Positions 1 to 6,342 of a stretch of 64,000 nt of DNA are shown here, piece by piece. A program made the position numbers and the translations under genes. Location: the NCBI RefSeq assembly GCF_029975155.1, contig NZ_JARKPQ010000003.1, positions 1-64,000 on the forward strand, read 5' to 3'. Source of the stretch: Propionicimonas sp. Lineage in GTDB: Bacteria; Actinomycetota; Actinomycetes; Propionibacteriales; Propionibacteriaceae. Every line of letters begins with the position of its first letter. The first letter of the stretch is position 1. The notes under the pieces were generated by a model. The model made no database searches. It worked only from the letters and a program-made list of their open reading frames with translations, and was not told the DNA's origin.

Positions 1-17
1 GGCGGGCGGGTCTGAGT

Positions 18-53
18 GTGACTTCGTCCACCCAACACGGTGCACGAATTCAC
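18..53. terminator. Hairpin downstream of the btuF-like operon
   Basis: Two 15-base arms, GTGACTTCGTCCACC (18-32) and GGTGCACGAATTCAC (39-53), pair with two mismatches around a 6-base loop. It lies about 40 bases past the stop of the last gene of the minus-strand operon, so a terminator role is likely. There is no clear U-run. A sister hairpin with nearly the same arms and the same loop size is at 22606-22641. Confidence 0.45.
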
Positions 54-90
54 TTCGTCGCCGATCGGCCCGCGGCCGGCCAGCCGCGGA

Positions 91-870
91 TCAGGACAGC
101 GCGGCCTCGAGGACACCCCTGGCCTCGACCATCGCCGGGCCGTACCAGAACAGGGCGCGCCCGGGCGCGAAGGCCGTCCGCGTGCCCGGGAAGGCCTCCC
201 GGGCGTCCGCGGCGCTGAACGGATACGGTTCGTTCGGCAGCAGCACGACGTCCGGTGCCTCGGCGAGGACCGGTCCCGGTTCGAGGCGCGGATAGCGATC
301 GCCGAGGGAGGCCACCGCGTTCGCCCAGCCGAGCCGGGCGAGCAGGTCGCCGGCGTAGGTGCTGCCGCCGACCCAGCTCCACGGGTCCCGCCAGACCGGC
401 ACGGCGATCCGTCCCGCGGGTGCCGCGGGCGCGGCCCAGGCGTGCTTCGCGTCCGTGAGCCACGTGGGCGGCACGATCATGCCGAAGACCTCGCTGAACA
501 GCCGCTCGAGGCTGCCGAAAGCCTCGTCGAGGCTGTCGATCCTCGTCACCCAGACCGCGATCCCGGCCCTGCGCAGGCGTTCCACGTCGACGCGCCGGTT
601 CTCCTCCTGGTTCGCCACCACCAGATCGGGGCGGAGCGCGCCGACCTTGGCCAGATCGGGGTTCTTGGTGCCGCGCACCCGGGGCAGATCGAGGCCGGCG
701 GGACGGGTGCACCACGAGGTCGCCCCGACCAGGACGCCGGGCACCGTGACGGCGATCGCCTCGGTGAGGGACGGGACCAGGCTCACCACCCGGGACGGCG
801 GCGCGGCCAGCGGCACGTGGTCGCCGAGGTCATCGGAGAGCCGGGAACGGATCGGACGGGGGAGTGCCAT
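91..870 (-). CDS. Helical-backbone metal receptor, BtuF-like cobalamin-binding protein without signal peptide
   Basis: This 259-residue protein resembles the BtuF/FepB type of periplasmic-binding proteins, which bind corrinoids, haem or siderophores between two lobes joined by a rigid helix. The N-terminal lobe carries the family pattern RVVSLVPSLTEAI followed by GTKNPDL and LRPDLVV. There is no signal peptide or lipobox, so it would be cytoplasmic, as with other short actinobacterial members; the ligand is not shown by the sequence. The ATG overlaps the thrE stop (TGATG), so translation is probably coupled. Its place at the end of an operon led by a cobalamin riboswitch supports a role with cobalamin or its precursors, which is inference. 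Confidence 0.75.
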   Translation of the reverse strand: MALPRPIRSRLSDDLGDHVPLAAPPSRVVSLVPSLTEAIAVTVPGVLVGATSWCTRPAGLDLPRVRGTKNPDLAKVGALRPDLVVANQEENRRVDVERLRRAGIAVWVTRIDSLDEAFGSLERLFSEVFGMIVPPTWLTDAKHAWAAPAAPAGRIAVPVWRDPWSWVGGSTYAGDLLARLGWANAVASLGDRYPRLEPGPVLAEAPDVVLLPNEPYPFSAADAREAFPGTRTAFAPGRALFWYGPAMVEARGVLEAALS

Positions 871-2246
871 CACACGCCTCCTTGCGCGTCGGGCGGGGGA
901 GTTGGGTCGGCCGGTGGGGTGTCCTGGCCGGCGGCCAAGCGCAGCGACTGCTGTGCCCTGGTCCGCGGCATCCGGGTCCAGGTCGGGTTCGCCGAGATCC
1001 AGGCCGGGTCGGTGAGCATCCGGGCGATGGCGAGCCCCGCGGCGAGCGCGACCACGATCCCGAGCGCGACCGACCCGTTGGTGAGCGCGTTGAGCGGGTC
1101 TCGGTTGATCATCGCGACGAGCGCGCGGTAGGTGCTGGCCCCGGGGATCATGATCAGCACCGCAGGGACGGAAAGGATGATCCGTGGCGCCGGCAGCCGC
1201 TGGCCGGCCCAGCCGGCCAGGAGGCCGATCAGGGTCGTGGCCGCGACCGCGCAGAGCAAGGGGTTCCAGCCTGCGTCGACGGCGAACAGCCGGGCGACGT
1301 TGGCCACCGTTCCGATGGTGGCCGTGGCCGCAGCCACCCGCGACGGTGTGTTGAAGGTCACCGCGAACCCGTACACACCGGCGAAGCTCGCCAGGACGCG
1401 CAGGCCCAGCAGAGTCCACGACGGCAGCCCGAGCGGCTCGATCTCGGCCGGGGACAGGCCGAAGCCCCAGGCCACCAGCCAGGCGCCGAGGGCGGCCGCC
1501 AGGGTGATCATGGTCGCGTAGAGCAGCCGGGAGATGCCGGACGTGAAGTCGAAGCGAGCCAGGTCGAGCGCGGCCGTGAGCAGCGGGAAGCCCGGCACGA
1601 GGAAGAGGATCGCCGAGGTGAAGGCGGCCTCGTGCAGCGGCTCGGCCGCCGCGGGCAGCGCCCAGTGCAGGACGTCCGCGGAGACGACGTAGGCCAGGCA
1701 TGCGGTGACCGCCGCCAGCGCGACGATCGCGAGCTGGTTGAGCCGGAAGCGGCGCAGCTTCAGCTGCACGAGCTTGCCGCACGCCGCGGCCAGACCGGCG
1801 GCCAGGCACTCCTGCCAGCGTCCGTTGTTCAGGAACGCGAACGCAGCGCAGGCTGCGGCCGCCCCGGCCACCACGACGGCGGACGGGTAGAGCTGCCGCC
1901 GGGCCTCCACCCTGTCGAGTTGGCGCTGCAGATCGGTGGCGCCGAGTCCGGCCGTGGCGCGCAGCGACACTCGCATCAGCGCGCTGATCCGATCGGCGTT
2001 GACGACCGGCACCGGCACCTCGACGACCTGGGTGCGGAAGCCGCCGGCGTCCCTGGTGGTCACGACGATCTCGGTGAGGCTCACCTGCGCCTCCAGCTGC
2101 TCGATGCCCAGGGCCTCGGCGACCCGGCCCATGGCGGCCTTCACCCGGTAGGAGCCGGTGCCCGCGCTGAGCATCAGCGAGCCCATCCGGCAGACGGCGT
2201 CGGACTTCGCCGCGAGGGAGGCGTCGCTCCCGGAGCCGGCCGCCAT
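870..2246 (-). CDS. thrE: Threonine/serine exporter, ThrE family
   Basis: The 458-residue product has the two-part ThrE layout: a soluble N-terminal part of about 120 residues with the family stretch GTGSYRVKAAMGRVAEALGI, then about ten hydrophobic segments covering ThrE and ThrE_2 regions. Characterised members export threonine and serine across the inner membrane. The start ATG overlaps the stop of the upstream PEPCK-domain gene and the stop overlaps the next ATG, so three genes form one tightly coupled operon behind a cobalamin riboswitch. Threonine supplies the aminopropanol arm of cobalamin and can also yield propionyl-CoA; whether either explains the control is not known. Confidence 0.88.
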   Translation of the reverse strand: MAAGSGSDASLAAKSDAVCRMGSLMLSAGTGSYRVKAAMGRVAEALGIEQLEAQVSLTEIVVTTRDAGGFRTQVVEVPVPVVNADRISALMRVSLRATAGLGATDLQRQLDRVEARRQLYPSAVVVAGAAAACAAFAFLNNGRWQECLAAGLAAACGKLVQLKLRRFRLNQLAIVALAAVTACLAYVVSADVLHWALPAAAEPLHEAAFTSAILFLVPGFPLLTAALDLARFDFTSGISRLLYATMITLAAALGAWLVAWGFGLSPAEIEPLGLPSWTLLGLRVLASFAGVYGFAVTFNTPSRVAAATATIGTVANVARLFAVDAGWNPLLCAVAATTLIGLLAGWAGQRLPAPRIILSVPAVLIMIPGASTYRALVAMINRDPLNALTNGSVALGIVVALAAGLAIARMLTDPAWISANPTWTRMPRTRAQQSLRLAAGQDTPPADPTPPPDAQGGV

Positions 2247-2977
2247 CAGCCGACCAGCGCGGTGGCGCCGAAGCCCGTCCCGTAGGACCAGATGTCGTCG
2301 GAGTCGGGGAACTGGGCGATCCACTTCTCCTCGTTGCAGGGCCAGGGCACGTCGGGTCGCCGGCTCCCGGCACCGTCCACCAGCGGGTAGCCGACCGAGT
2401 GGACGGACGGCGCCCAGTACTCGCCGGCACAGATCAGGTCCATGGCGTAGCGGCCCATCCGGGCCATCGCGGCCAGGCTCACCACGACGTACCCGGAGTC
2501 GGTCAGTTCGATGCCCAACTCGCTGGAGTCGTCGAGGGGGGACGGGACCAGGAACGGCACCACGTACATGGTGCGACCCCGCATGCAGCCGTCGAAGAGG
2601 CGGGCGAGCGTGCTTCTCATGGTCGCCGGCTCGGCCCAGAGCTCGGCTGGTCCCGCGTCGGCCGGATCCTCGGTGCAGGAGTAGATGCGCGAGCCCGGGC
2701 TGGCGCCGCCGTGTGCATCCTGGCTGAGGGGGTGCGAGTGAGCGCGCCGCCGGTTCGCACCGGCGAAGGTCCCCGAGGTGGCGAGCCCGGCGTAGAGCTG
2801 GTCGCGTTCGGCCATCGAGCCGTCGCACCAGTGGACGGCGTCCGGACGGGTGAGGTTGGCCACCTCGGCGACCCAGCCACGGACGGCGGCAGGGAGGGGC
2901 TCAGGCGGATTCAGCGGCACCGTGGACGGGCCGATGTAGACGCGGCGAGGGGTGGGCAGAACGGTGTGCACTGACAT
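2246..2977 (-). CDS. PEP carboxykinase (GTP) N-terminal domain only, catalytically incomplete paralogue
   Basis: The 243 residues align along their whole length with residues 1-244 of the full PckG encoded at 4150-6024, about half identical by eye, and stop at the end of the N-terminal domain. The catalytic lysines (LGKK in PckG), the CGKTN P-loop and the metal-binding C-terminal domain are absent. The substrate-arginine loop ([10 protein letters not shown] in PckG) is replaced by an unrelated stretch. Conserved blocks such as WCDGS, GCMRGR and HSVGYPLVD remain, and the frame is open, so it is not an obviously decaying fragment. The start follows AAGGAG at normal spacing. The stop overlaps the thrE ATG. 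It may be a non-catalytic PEPCK_N protein or a translated leader that couples riboswitch control to thrE. Confidence 0.8.
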   Translation of the reverse strand: MSVHTVLPTPRRVYIGPSTVPLNPPEPLPAAVRGWVAEVANLTRPDAVHWCDGSMAERDQLYAGLATSGTFAGANRRRAHSHPLSQDAHGGASPGSRIYSCTEDPADAGPAELWAEPATMRSTLARLFDGCMRGRTMYVVPFLVPSPLDDSSELGIELTDSGYVVVSLAAMARMGRYAMDLICAGEYWAPSVHSVGYPLVDGAGSRRPDVPWPCNEEKWIAQFPDSDDIWSYGTGFGATALVG

Positions 2978-3042
2978 GGTCGCTCCTTGGCGATGCCAGG
3001 CAAGGATCGACCACCACCGGGAGGTGTGATGGGGCGGCTCAT
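2911..3042 (-). other. Possible upstream reading frame (43 codons) overlapping the PEPCK-stub start
   Basis: An ATG at 3042 lies eight bases after AAGGAG in the riboswitch leader and opens a 43-codon frame that reads over the start of the downstream gene in another frame. The Shine-Dalgarno, spacing and first codons (MSRP) are the same in the sister leader of pckG. The rest is not conserved except where it overlaps the downstream gene. It could serve as the switch-controlled initiation site, with reinitiation at the main gene. No product function is claimed. Confidence 0.35.
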
Positions 3043-3052
3043 GGGCCGGGGC

Positions 3053-3207
3053 TCCTTGCTCGAGGATGGTCGAGACAGCAGGCGGTCTGACTCAGCGCCA
3101 GCGGCGCATCACAGTTGCGGCACAGTGTGGATTCTCACCACTTTCCCTGCTCGAGCCGGGATCCGATCCCCGGTGTCTCGAGTGACCGGCCGCTTCTCTC
3201 CGGTCAC
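3053..3207 (-). promoter_or_regulatory. Compact cobalamin riboswitch (copy 1)
   Basis: Read on the minus strand the leader has GGGAAA, GGTGAGAATCC, GCCGCAACTGTGATG and GTCAGACCGCC in the order of the cobalamin aptamer, but only about 20 bases between the ACTGT and GTCAGAC boxes, so the long peripheral arm is missing (Cbl-II-like). A GCTCGAG before the aptamer can pair with CTCGAGC just before the AAGGAG at its end. A further hairpin (3182-3207, 8-base arms) lies upstream. The leader is nearly identical to that of pckG (6099-6255). Confidence 0.85.
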
Positions 3208-3319
3208 GACGTCAGGGTACCGCTCGGACCACCCGGCGTCAGCCGGATGTCGCGAGCCGGTCGGGCGCCCGAAGGCGCTGCGGTAGCCTGACCGCGCCAC
3301 GCGTCGAAGGGGGTCAGCC

Positions 3320-4081
3320 ATGGGCCGGGAACTGGTGCTGATCGGCATCGGGGCCGGCGATCCGGACTGGGTGACGATGGAGGCCGTCCACGCGATCGAA
3401 CGGCTCGACGTGCTGTTGGTCGTGCTCAAGGAGGACGAGCTGGACCAGCTGGTCGACGCCCGCCGCACGCTGGTCGCCCGGTACCGGAAGATGCCCTTGC
3501 GGACGGTGGAGCTGCGCGACCCGCCCCGTCCCTGGCGTAGCGCTCCCGACTACACCGCGGCGGTCGCACTGTGGCGGGCGCAGCGGCTCCAGCAGTGGAG
3601 CGCGGCGGTGGCCGCGGAGCTGGCCGACGGCGAGGTCGGCGGCTTCCTGGTCTGGGGAGACCCGTCGCTGTACGAGAGCACGCTCGCCATCGCCAAGGAG
3701 TTGGTCGCAGCCGCCGAGGCGCCGATCGAGCTGCGGGTGCTACCCGGGATCAGCAGCGTGCACGCGCTGACCGCACGGCATCGGATCCCGCTGAACCGGC
3801 AGGGACGGGCCGTGCAGATCATGCCGGCGCGGCTGCTGGCCGACGGGCTGCCCGACGGCGTGGACGACGCTGTGGCCATGCTCGACGGACGGCAGGCGTT
3901 CGCGTCCATCGATCCCGAGGGCATCGACATCTACTGGGGCGCCTACCTCGGCACGCCGGACGAGATTCTGATCTCGGGCCCGCTCGCCGACGTCCGCGAC
4001 GAGATCGTCCGGGTCCGCACCGAGGCCGAGGCCCGCAAGGGCTGGGTGTTCGACACCTACCTGCTGCGCCGTCGCAGCTGA
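3320..4081 (+). CDS. cobF: Precorrin-6A synthase (deacetylating)
   Basis: CobF methylates precorrin-5 at C1 with S-adenosylmethionine and releases acetate, giving precorrin-6A; it is a marker of the aerobic cobalamin route. The 253-residue length is normal. The N-terminus VLIGIGAGDPDWVTMEA and the central GDPSLYES and LPGISS stretches are typical of the tetrapyrrole methylase fold and CobF. The ATG follows an AAGGGGG stretch. It stands alone, divergent from the riboswitch-controlled operon and convergent with pckG. A -10-like TAGCCT (3285-3290) precedes it; no riboswitch is visible on this side. Confidence 0.9.
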   Translation: MGRELVLIGIGAGDPDWVTMEAVHAIERLDVLLVVLKEDELDQLVDARRTLVARYRKMPLRTVELRDPPRPWRSAPDYTAAVALWRAQRLQQWSAAVAAELADGEVGGFLVWGDPSLYESTLAIAKELVAAAEAPIELRVLPGISSVHALTARHRIPLNRQGRAVQIMPARLLADGLPDGVDDAVAMLDGRQAFASIDPEGIDIYWGAYLGTPDEILISGPLADVRDEIVRVRTEAEARKGWVFDTYLLRRRS

Positions 4082-4092
4082 TCCACTGGCAG

Positions 4093-4119
4093 ACCGGACG
4101 GGGACACTTCCCCGCCGGT
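4093..4119. terminator. Bidirectional hairpin between cobF and pckG
   Basis: ACCGGACGGGG (4093-4103) pairs with CCCCGCCGGT (4110-4119), with one bulged base and a six-base loop. It lies in the 68-base gap between two convergent genes, the expected place for a shared terminator. There is no U-run. Confidence 0.45.
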
Positions 4120-4149
4120 CCACCGGTGGTCAACACGGCGAACCGGGTC

Positions 4150-6024
4150 TCAGCCGAGCTCGGCGATCCGCTCGCGAAGGTCGGCCAGTTGCTCGGTCAG
4201 CGGGACTGGCAGCCGGGCGCCGAACTGGTCGAAGTACTCGCCGGTCAGGTCCGCCTCCTTCGACCACGCCTCCGGGTCGACCCCGAACAGCTGGGTCACC
4301 TGGCCGGCGTCGATGTCCAGGCCGTCGAGATTGAGATCTCCGGGCGCCGGAACGCGCCCGGAGATCGCGTCGGTGGCGCCCACCTCGCCGGCGACCCGGC
4401 GCAGTGCCCACTCGATCGGACGGCAGTTCTCGCCGAAGCCGGGCCACAGGAAGCGGCCGTTGGCGCCCTTGCGGAACCAGTTGACCTGAAAGACACGCGG
4501 GGCGTTCTCACCGAGGACCTTGCCGACCTCCAGCCAGTGCGCCCAGTAGTCGGCCATGTTGTAGCCGCAGAACGGCAGCATGGCGAACGGGTCGCGGCGC
4601 AGCGCGCCGACCGTGCCCTCTGCTGCGGCGGTCTGCTCCGAGGACACCGTCGCGCCGACGAACACACCGTGCTCCCAGCTGTACGACTCGCTGATCAGCG
4701 GCACATTGGTGGCGCGGCGGCCCCCGAACAGGATGACGTCGATCGGCACGCCGGCAGGATCCTCCCAGTCGGGGCAGATCGACTCGGCCTGCGAGGCGGC
4801 GACGGTGAACCGGCTGTTCGGGTGGGCCGCGGGGAACTCCGACTCGGGCGTCCAGTCCCGGCCCTGCCAGTCGACCAGGTGCGCGGGCGGGGTGTCGGTG
4901 AGGCCTTCCCACCACACGTCGCCGTCGTCGGTGAGCGCCACATTGGTGAAGATCACGTCGTGGGACAGGGCGTGCAGCGCGGTGGGATTGGTCTTCTCAC
5001 TGGTCCCGGGGGCGACGCCGAAGAAGCCCGCCTCGGGGTTGATGGCGTACAGCCGTCCGTCCGGTCCGGGACGCATCCAGGCGATGTCGTCGCCGATGGT
5101 CTCGACCTTCCAGCCGGGAATGGTCGGCCGCAGCATCGCCAGGTTCGTCTTGCCGCAGGCCGAGGGGAACGCAGCGGTCAGGTGGAACCGCCGGCCCTGG
5201 GGCGACGTGATCCGCAGGATCAGCATGTGCTCGGCGAGCCAGCCCTCGTCCCTGGCCAGCACCGAGGCGATCCGGAGCGCATAGCACTTCTTGCCCAGCA
5301 GTGCGTTGCCGCCGTAGCCGGAACCGTACGACCAGATCTCGCGAGTCTCCGGGAAGTGCGTGATGTACTTCGTCTCACTGCACGGCCACGGCACGTCCGG
5401 ACGGGCGGCGCCCTCGGCGTCGACAAGGGGGTAGCCCACCGAGTGCACGGCGGGCACCCAGTACTCGCCAGCATTGATCCGCTCGAGGGCCGCGGTGCCC
5501 ATCCGGGTCATGATCCGCATGTTCACCACGACGTAGGGGCTGTCGGTGATCTCGATGCCGAGCCGGCTGATCGGGCCACCGAGGGGGCCCATCGAGAACG
5601 GGACCACGTACATGACGCGTCCGCGCATGCAGCCGGAGAACACGCTGGACAGTGCGTCGCGCATCTCGGCGGGGTCGGCCCAGTTGTTCGTGGGCCCGGC
5701 GTCCTCCGGTTCTGCGGAGCAGATGAAGGTGCGCGTCTCGACGCGAGCGACGTCGGACGGCTCGGAACGGGCGAGATAGCAGCCTGGGCGCAGGTCCTGG
5801 TTCAGCGTGGTGAAGGTGCCCGCGGCGACCAGCTGTTCGCAGAGCCGCTCCCGTTCTTCCACGGAACCGTCACACCACTGGATGGCGTCCGGCTCGGTGA
5901 GGGCGGCAACCTGCGCCACCCAGCTGCGGACGCTGAGCGGGACACCGTCTGGCGCGTTGAGCGGTACGTCGGGCTGCCCGACGTACACGCTGTTCAAGTT
6001 GGGCAGGGTGGTGAGCACTGACAT
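4150..6024 (-). CDS. pckG: Phosphoenolpyruvate carboxykinase (GTP)
   Basis: PckG interconverts oxaloacetate plus GTP and PEP plus CO2 plus GDP in the cytoplasm, linking the TCA cycle to gluconeogenesis. The 624 residues are full length. Seen are the substrate loop with [10 protein letters not shown] (near 85), GKK (244-246), the P-loop with the reactive cysteine SACGKTN (288-294) and GDDIAW in the metal site. The start at 6024 is chosen because AAGGAG lies just upstream; a longer frame to 6051 has no such site. It is preceded by a compact cobalamin riboswitch, an uncommon control for this enzyme. In propionate-forming bacteria PEP/oxaloacetate exchange sits next to the B12-dependent methylmalonyl-CoA mutase step, which offers a reason but is inference. 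Confidence 0.97.
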   Translation of the reverse strand: MSVLTTLPNLNSVYVGQPDVPLNAPDGVPLSVRSWVAQVAALTEPDAIQWCDGSVEERERLCEQLVAAGTFTTLNQDLRPGCYLARSEPSDVARVETRTFICSAEPEDAGPTNNWADPAEMRDALSSVFSGCMRGRVMYVVPFSMGPLGGPISRLGIEITDSPYVVVNMRIMTRMGTAALERINAGEYWVPAVHSVGYPLVDAEGAARPDVPWPCSETKYITHFPETREIWSYGSGYGGNALLGKKCYALRIASVLARDEGWLAEHMLILRITSPQGRRFHLTAAFPSACGKTNLAMLRPTIPGWKVETIGDDIAWMRPGPDGRLYAINPEAGFFGVAPGTSEKTNPTALHALSHDVIFTNVALTDDGDVWWEGLTDTPPAHLVDWQGRDWTPESEFPAAHPNSRFTVAASQAESICPDWEDPAGVPIDVILFGGRRATNVPLISESYSWEHGVFVGATVSSEQTAAAEGTVGALRRDPFAMLPFCGYNMADYWAHWLEVGKVLGENAPRVFQVNWFRKGANGRFLWPGFGENCRPIEWALRRVAGEVGATDAISGRVPAPGDLNLDGLDIDAGQVTQLFGVDPEAWSKEADLTGEYFDQFGARLPVPLTEQLADLRERIAELG

Positions 6025-6089
6025 GAATCGCTCCTTCGCGACGTCAGGCAAGGATCGGTCGCGACCGGTGACGCCGACGGGCGACTCAT
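5994..6089 (-). other. Possible upstream reading frame (31 codons) overlapping the pckG start
   Basis: The ATG at 6089 follows AAGGAG by the same spacing as in the copy-1 leader and starts with the same four residues (MSRP). The 31-codon frame ends inside pckG in a different phase. Because its Shine-Dalgarno directly abuts the 3' arm of the putative P1 helix of the riboswitch, it may be the true controlled initiation site. Not a recognised protein. Confidence 0.35.
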
Positions 6090-6098
6090 GGCCGGGGG

Positions 6099-6255
6099 CT
6101 CCTTGCTCGAGGATGGTCGAGACAGCAGGCGGTCTGACTCATCGCCGGCGAAGGCGCATCACAGTTGCGGCACAGTGTGGAATCTCACCACGTTTCCCTG
6201 CTCGAGCCCGGGATCCGAACCCCGGTGCCTCGAGCACCGATCAGCGGATCGGTGC
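6099..6255 (-). promoter_or_regulatory. Compact cobalamin riboswitch (copy 2) upstream of pckG
   Basis: The minus-strand leader shows GGGAAA, GGTGAGATTCC, GCCGCAACTGTGATG and GTCAGACCGCC. It is the near-identical twin of 3053-3207. CTCGAG occurs three times (6106, 6201, 6229), as in copy 1, allowing GCTCGAG to pair either upstream or downstream. The 5' hairpin (GCACCGATC/GATCGGTGC, 6234-6255) sits where copy 1 has a hairpin of different sequence, so pairing rather than sequence is kept. Confidence 0.85.
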
Positions 6256-6279
6256 GGGACGCAGCGTAGCGCCCCGCAC
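6252..6279 (-). terminator. Hairpin downstream of metE
   Basis: GTGCGGG (6252-6258) and CCCGCAC (6273-6279) are exact complements, extended inward by three pairs after one mismatch. It lies 64 bases past the metE stop and before the pckG leader, so it probably ends the metE transcript. It overlaps the 5' hairpin of the pckG leader by four bases. Confidence 0.5.
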
Positions 6280-6342
6280 CGTCCCGCCCTGCCCACACCG
6301 AGTTCGTCCGGATCGTGAGACCGGGTCGGCGATCGGACCGGA

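Noticed and set aside
91-2430. Very long open frame running through the btuF-like gene and into thrE antisense-phase sequence on the minus strand
   Set aside because: Only the part from 870 down has family similarity; the upstream part is an Arg/Gly-rich alternate phase of thrE, as expected in GC-rich DNA.
2246-2977. PEPCK stub as a sequencing or assembly error of a full gene
   Set aside because: It differs from pckG at about half of its residues, and thrE begins at its stop codon, so no C-terminal half could follow.
3059-3182. Triple CTCGAG (XhoI site) as cloning artefact
   Set aside because: The same three sites occur at matching places in the second leader and take part in plausible pairings; flanks are genomic.
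3053-3207. SAM-type riboswitch or tRNA-like element
   Set aside because: The order of GGTGAGAATCC, CGCAACTGTGATG and GTCAGACCGCC fits the cobalamin aptamer; no S-box or SAM-IV core and no cloverleaf were found.
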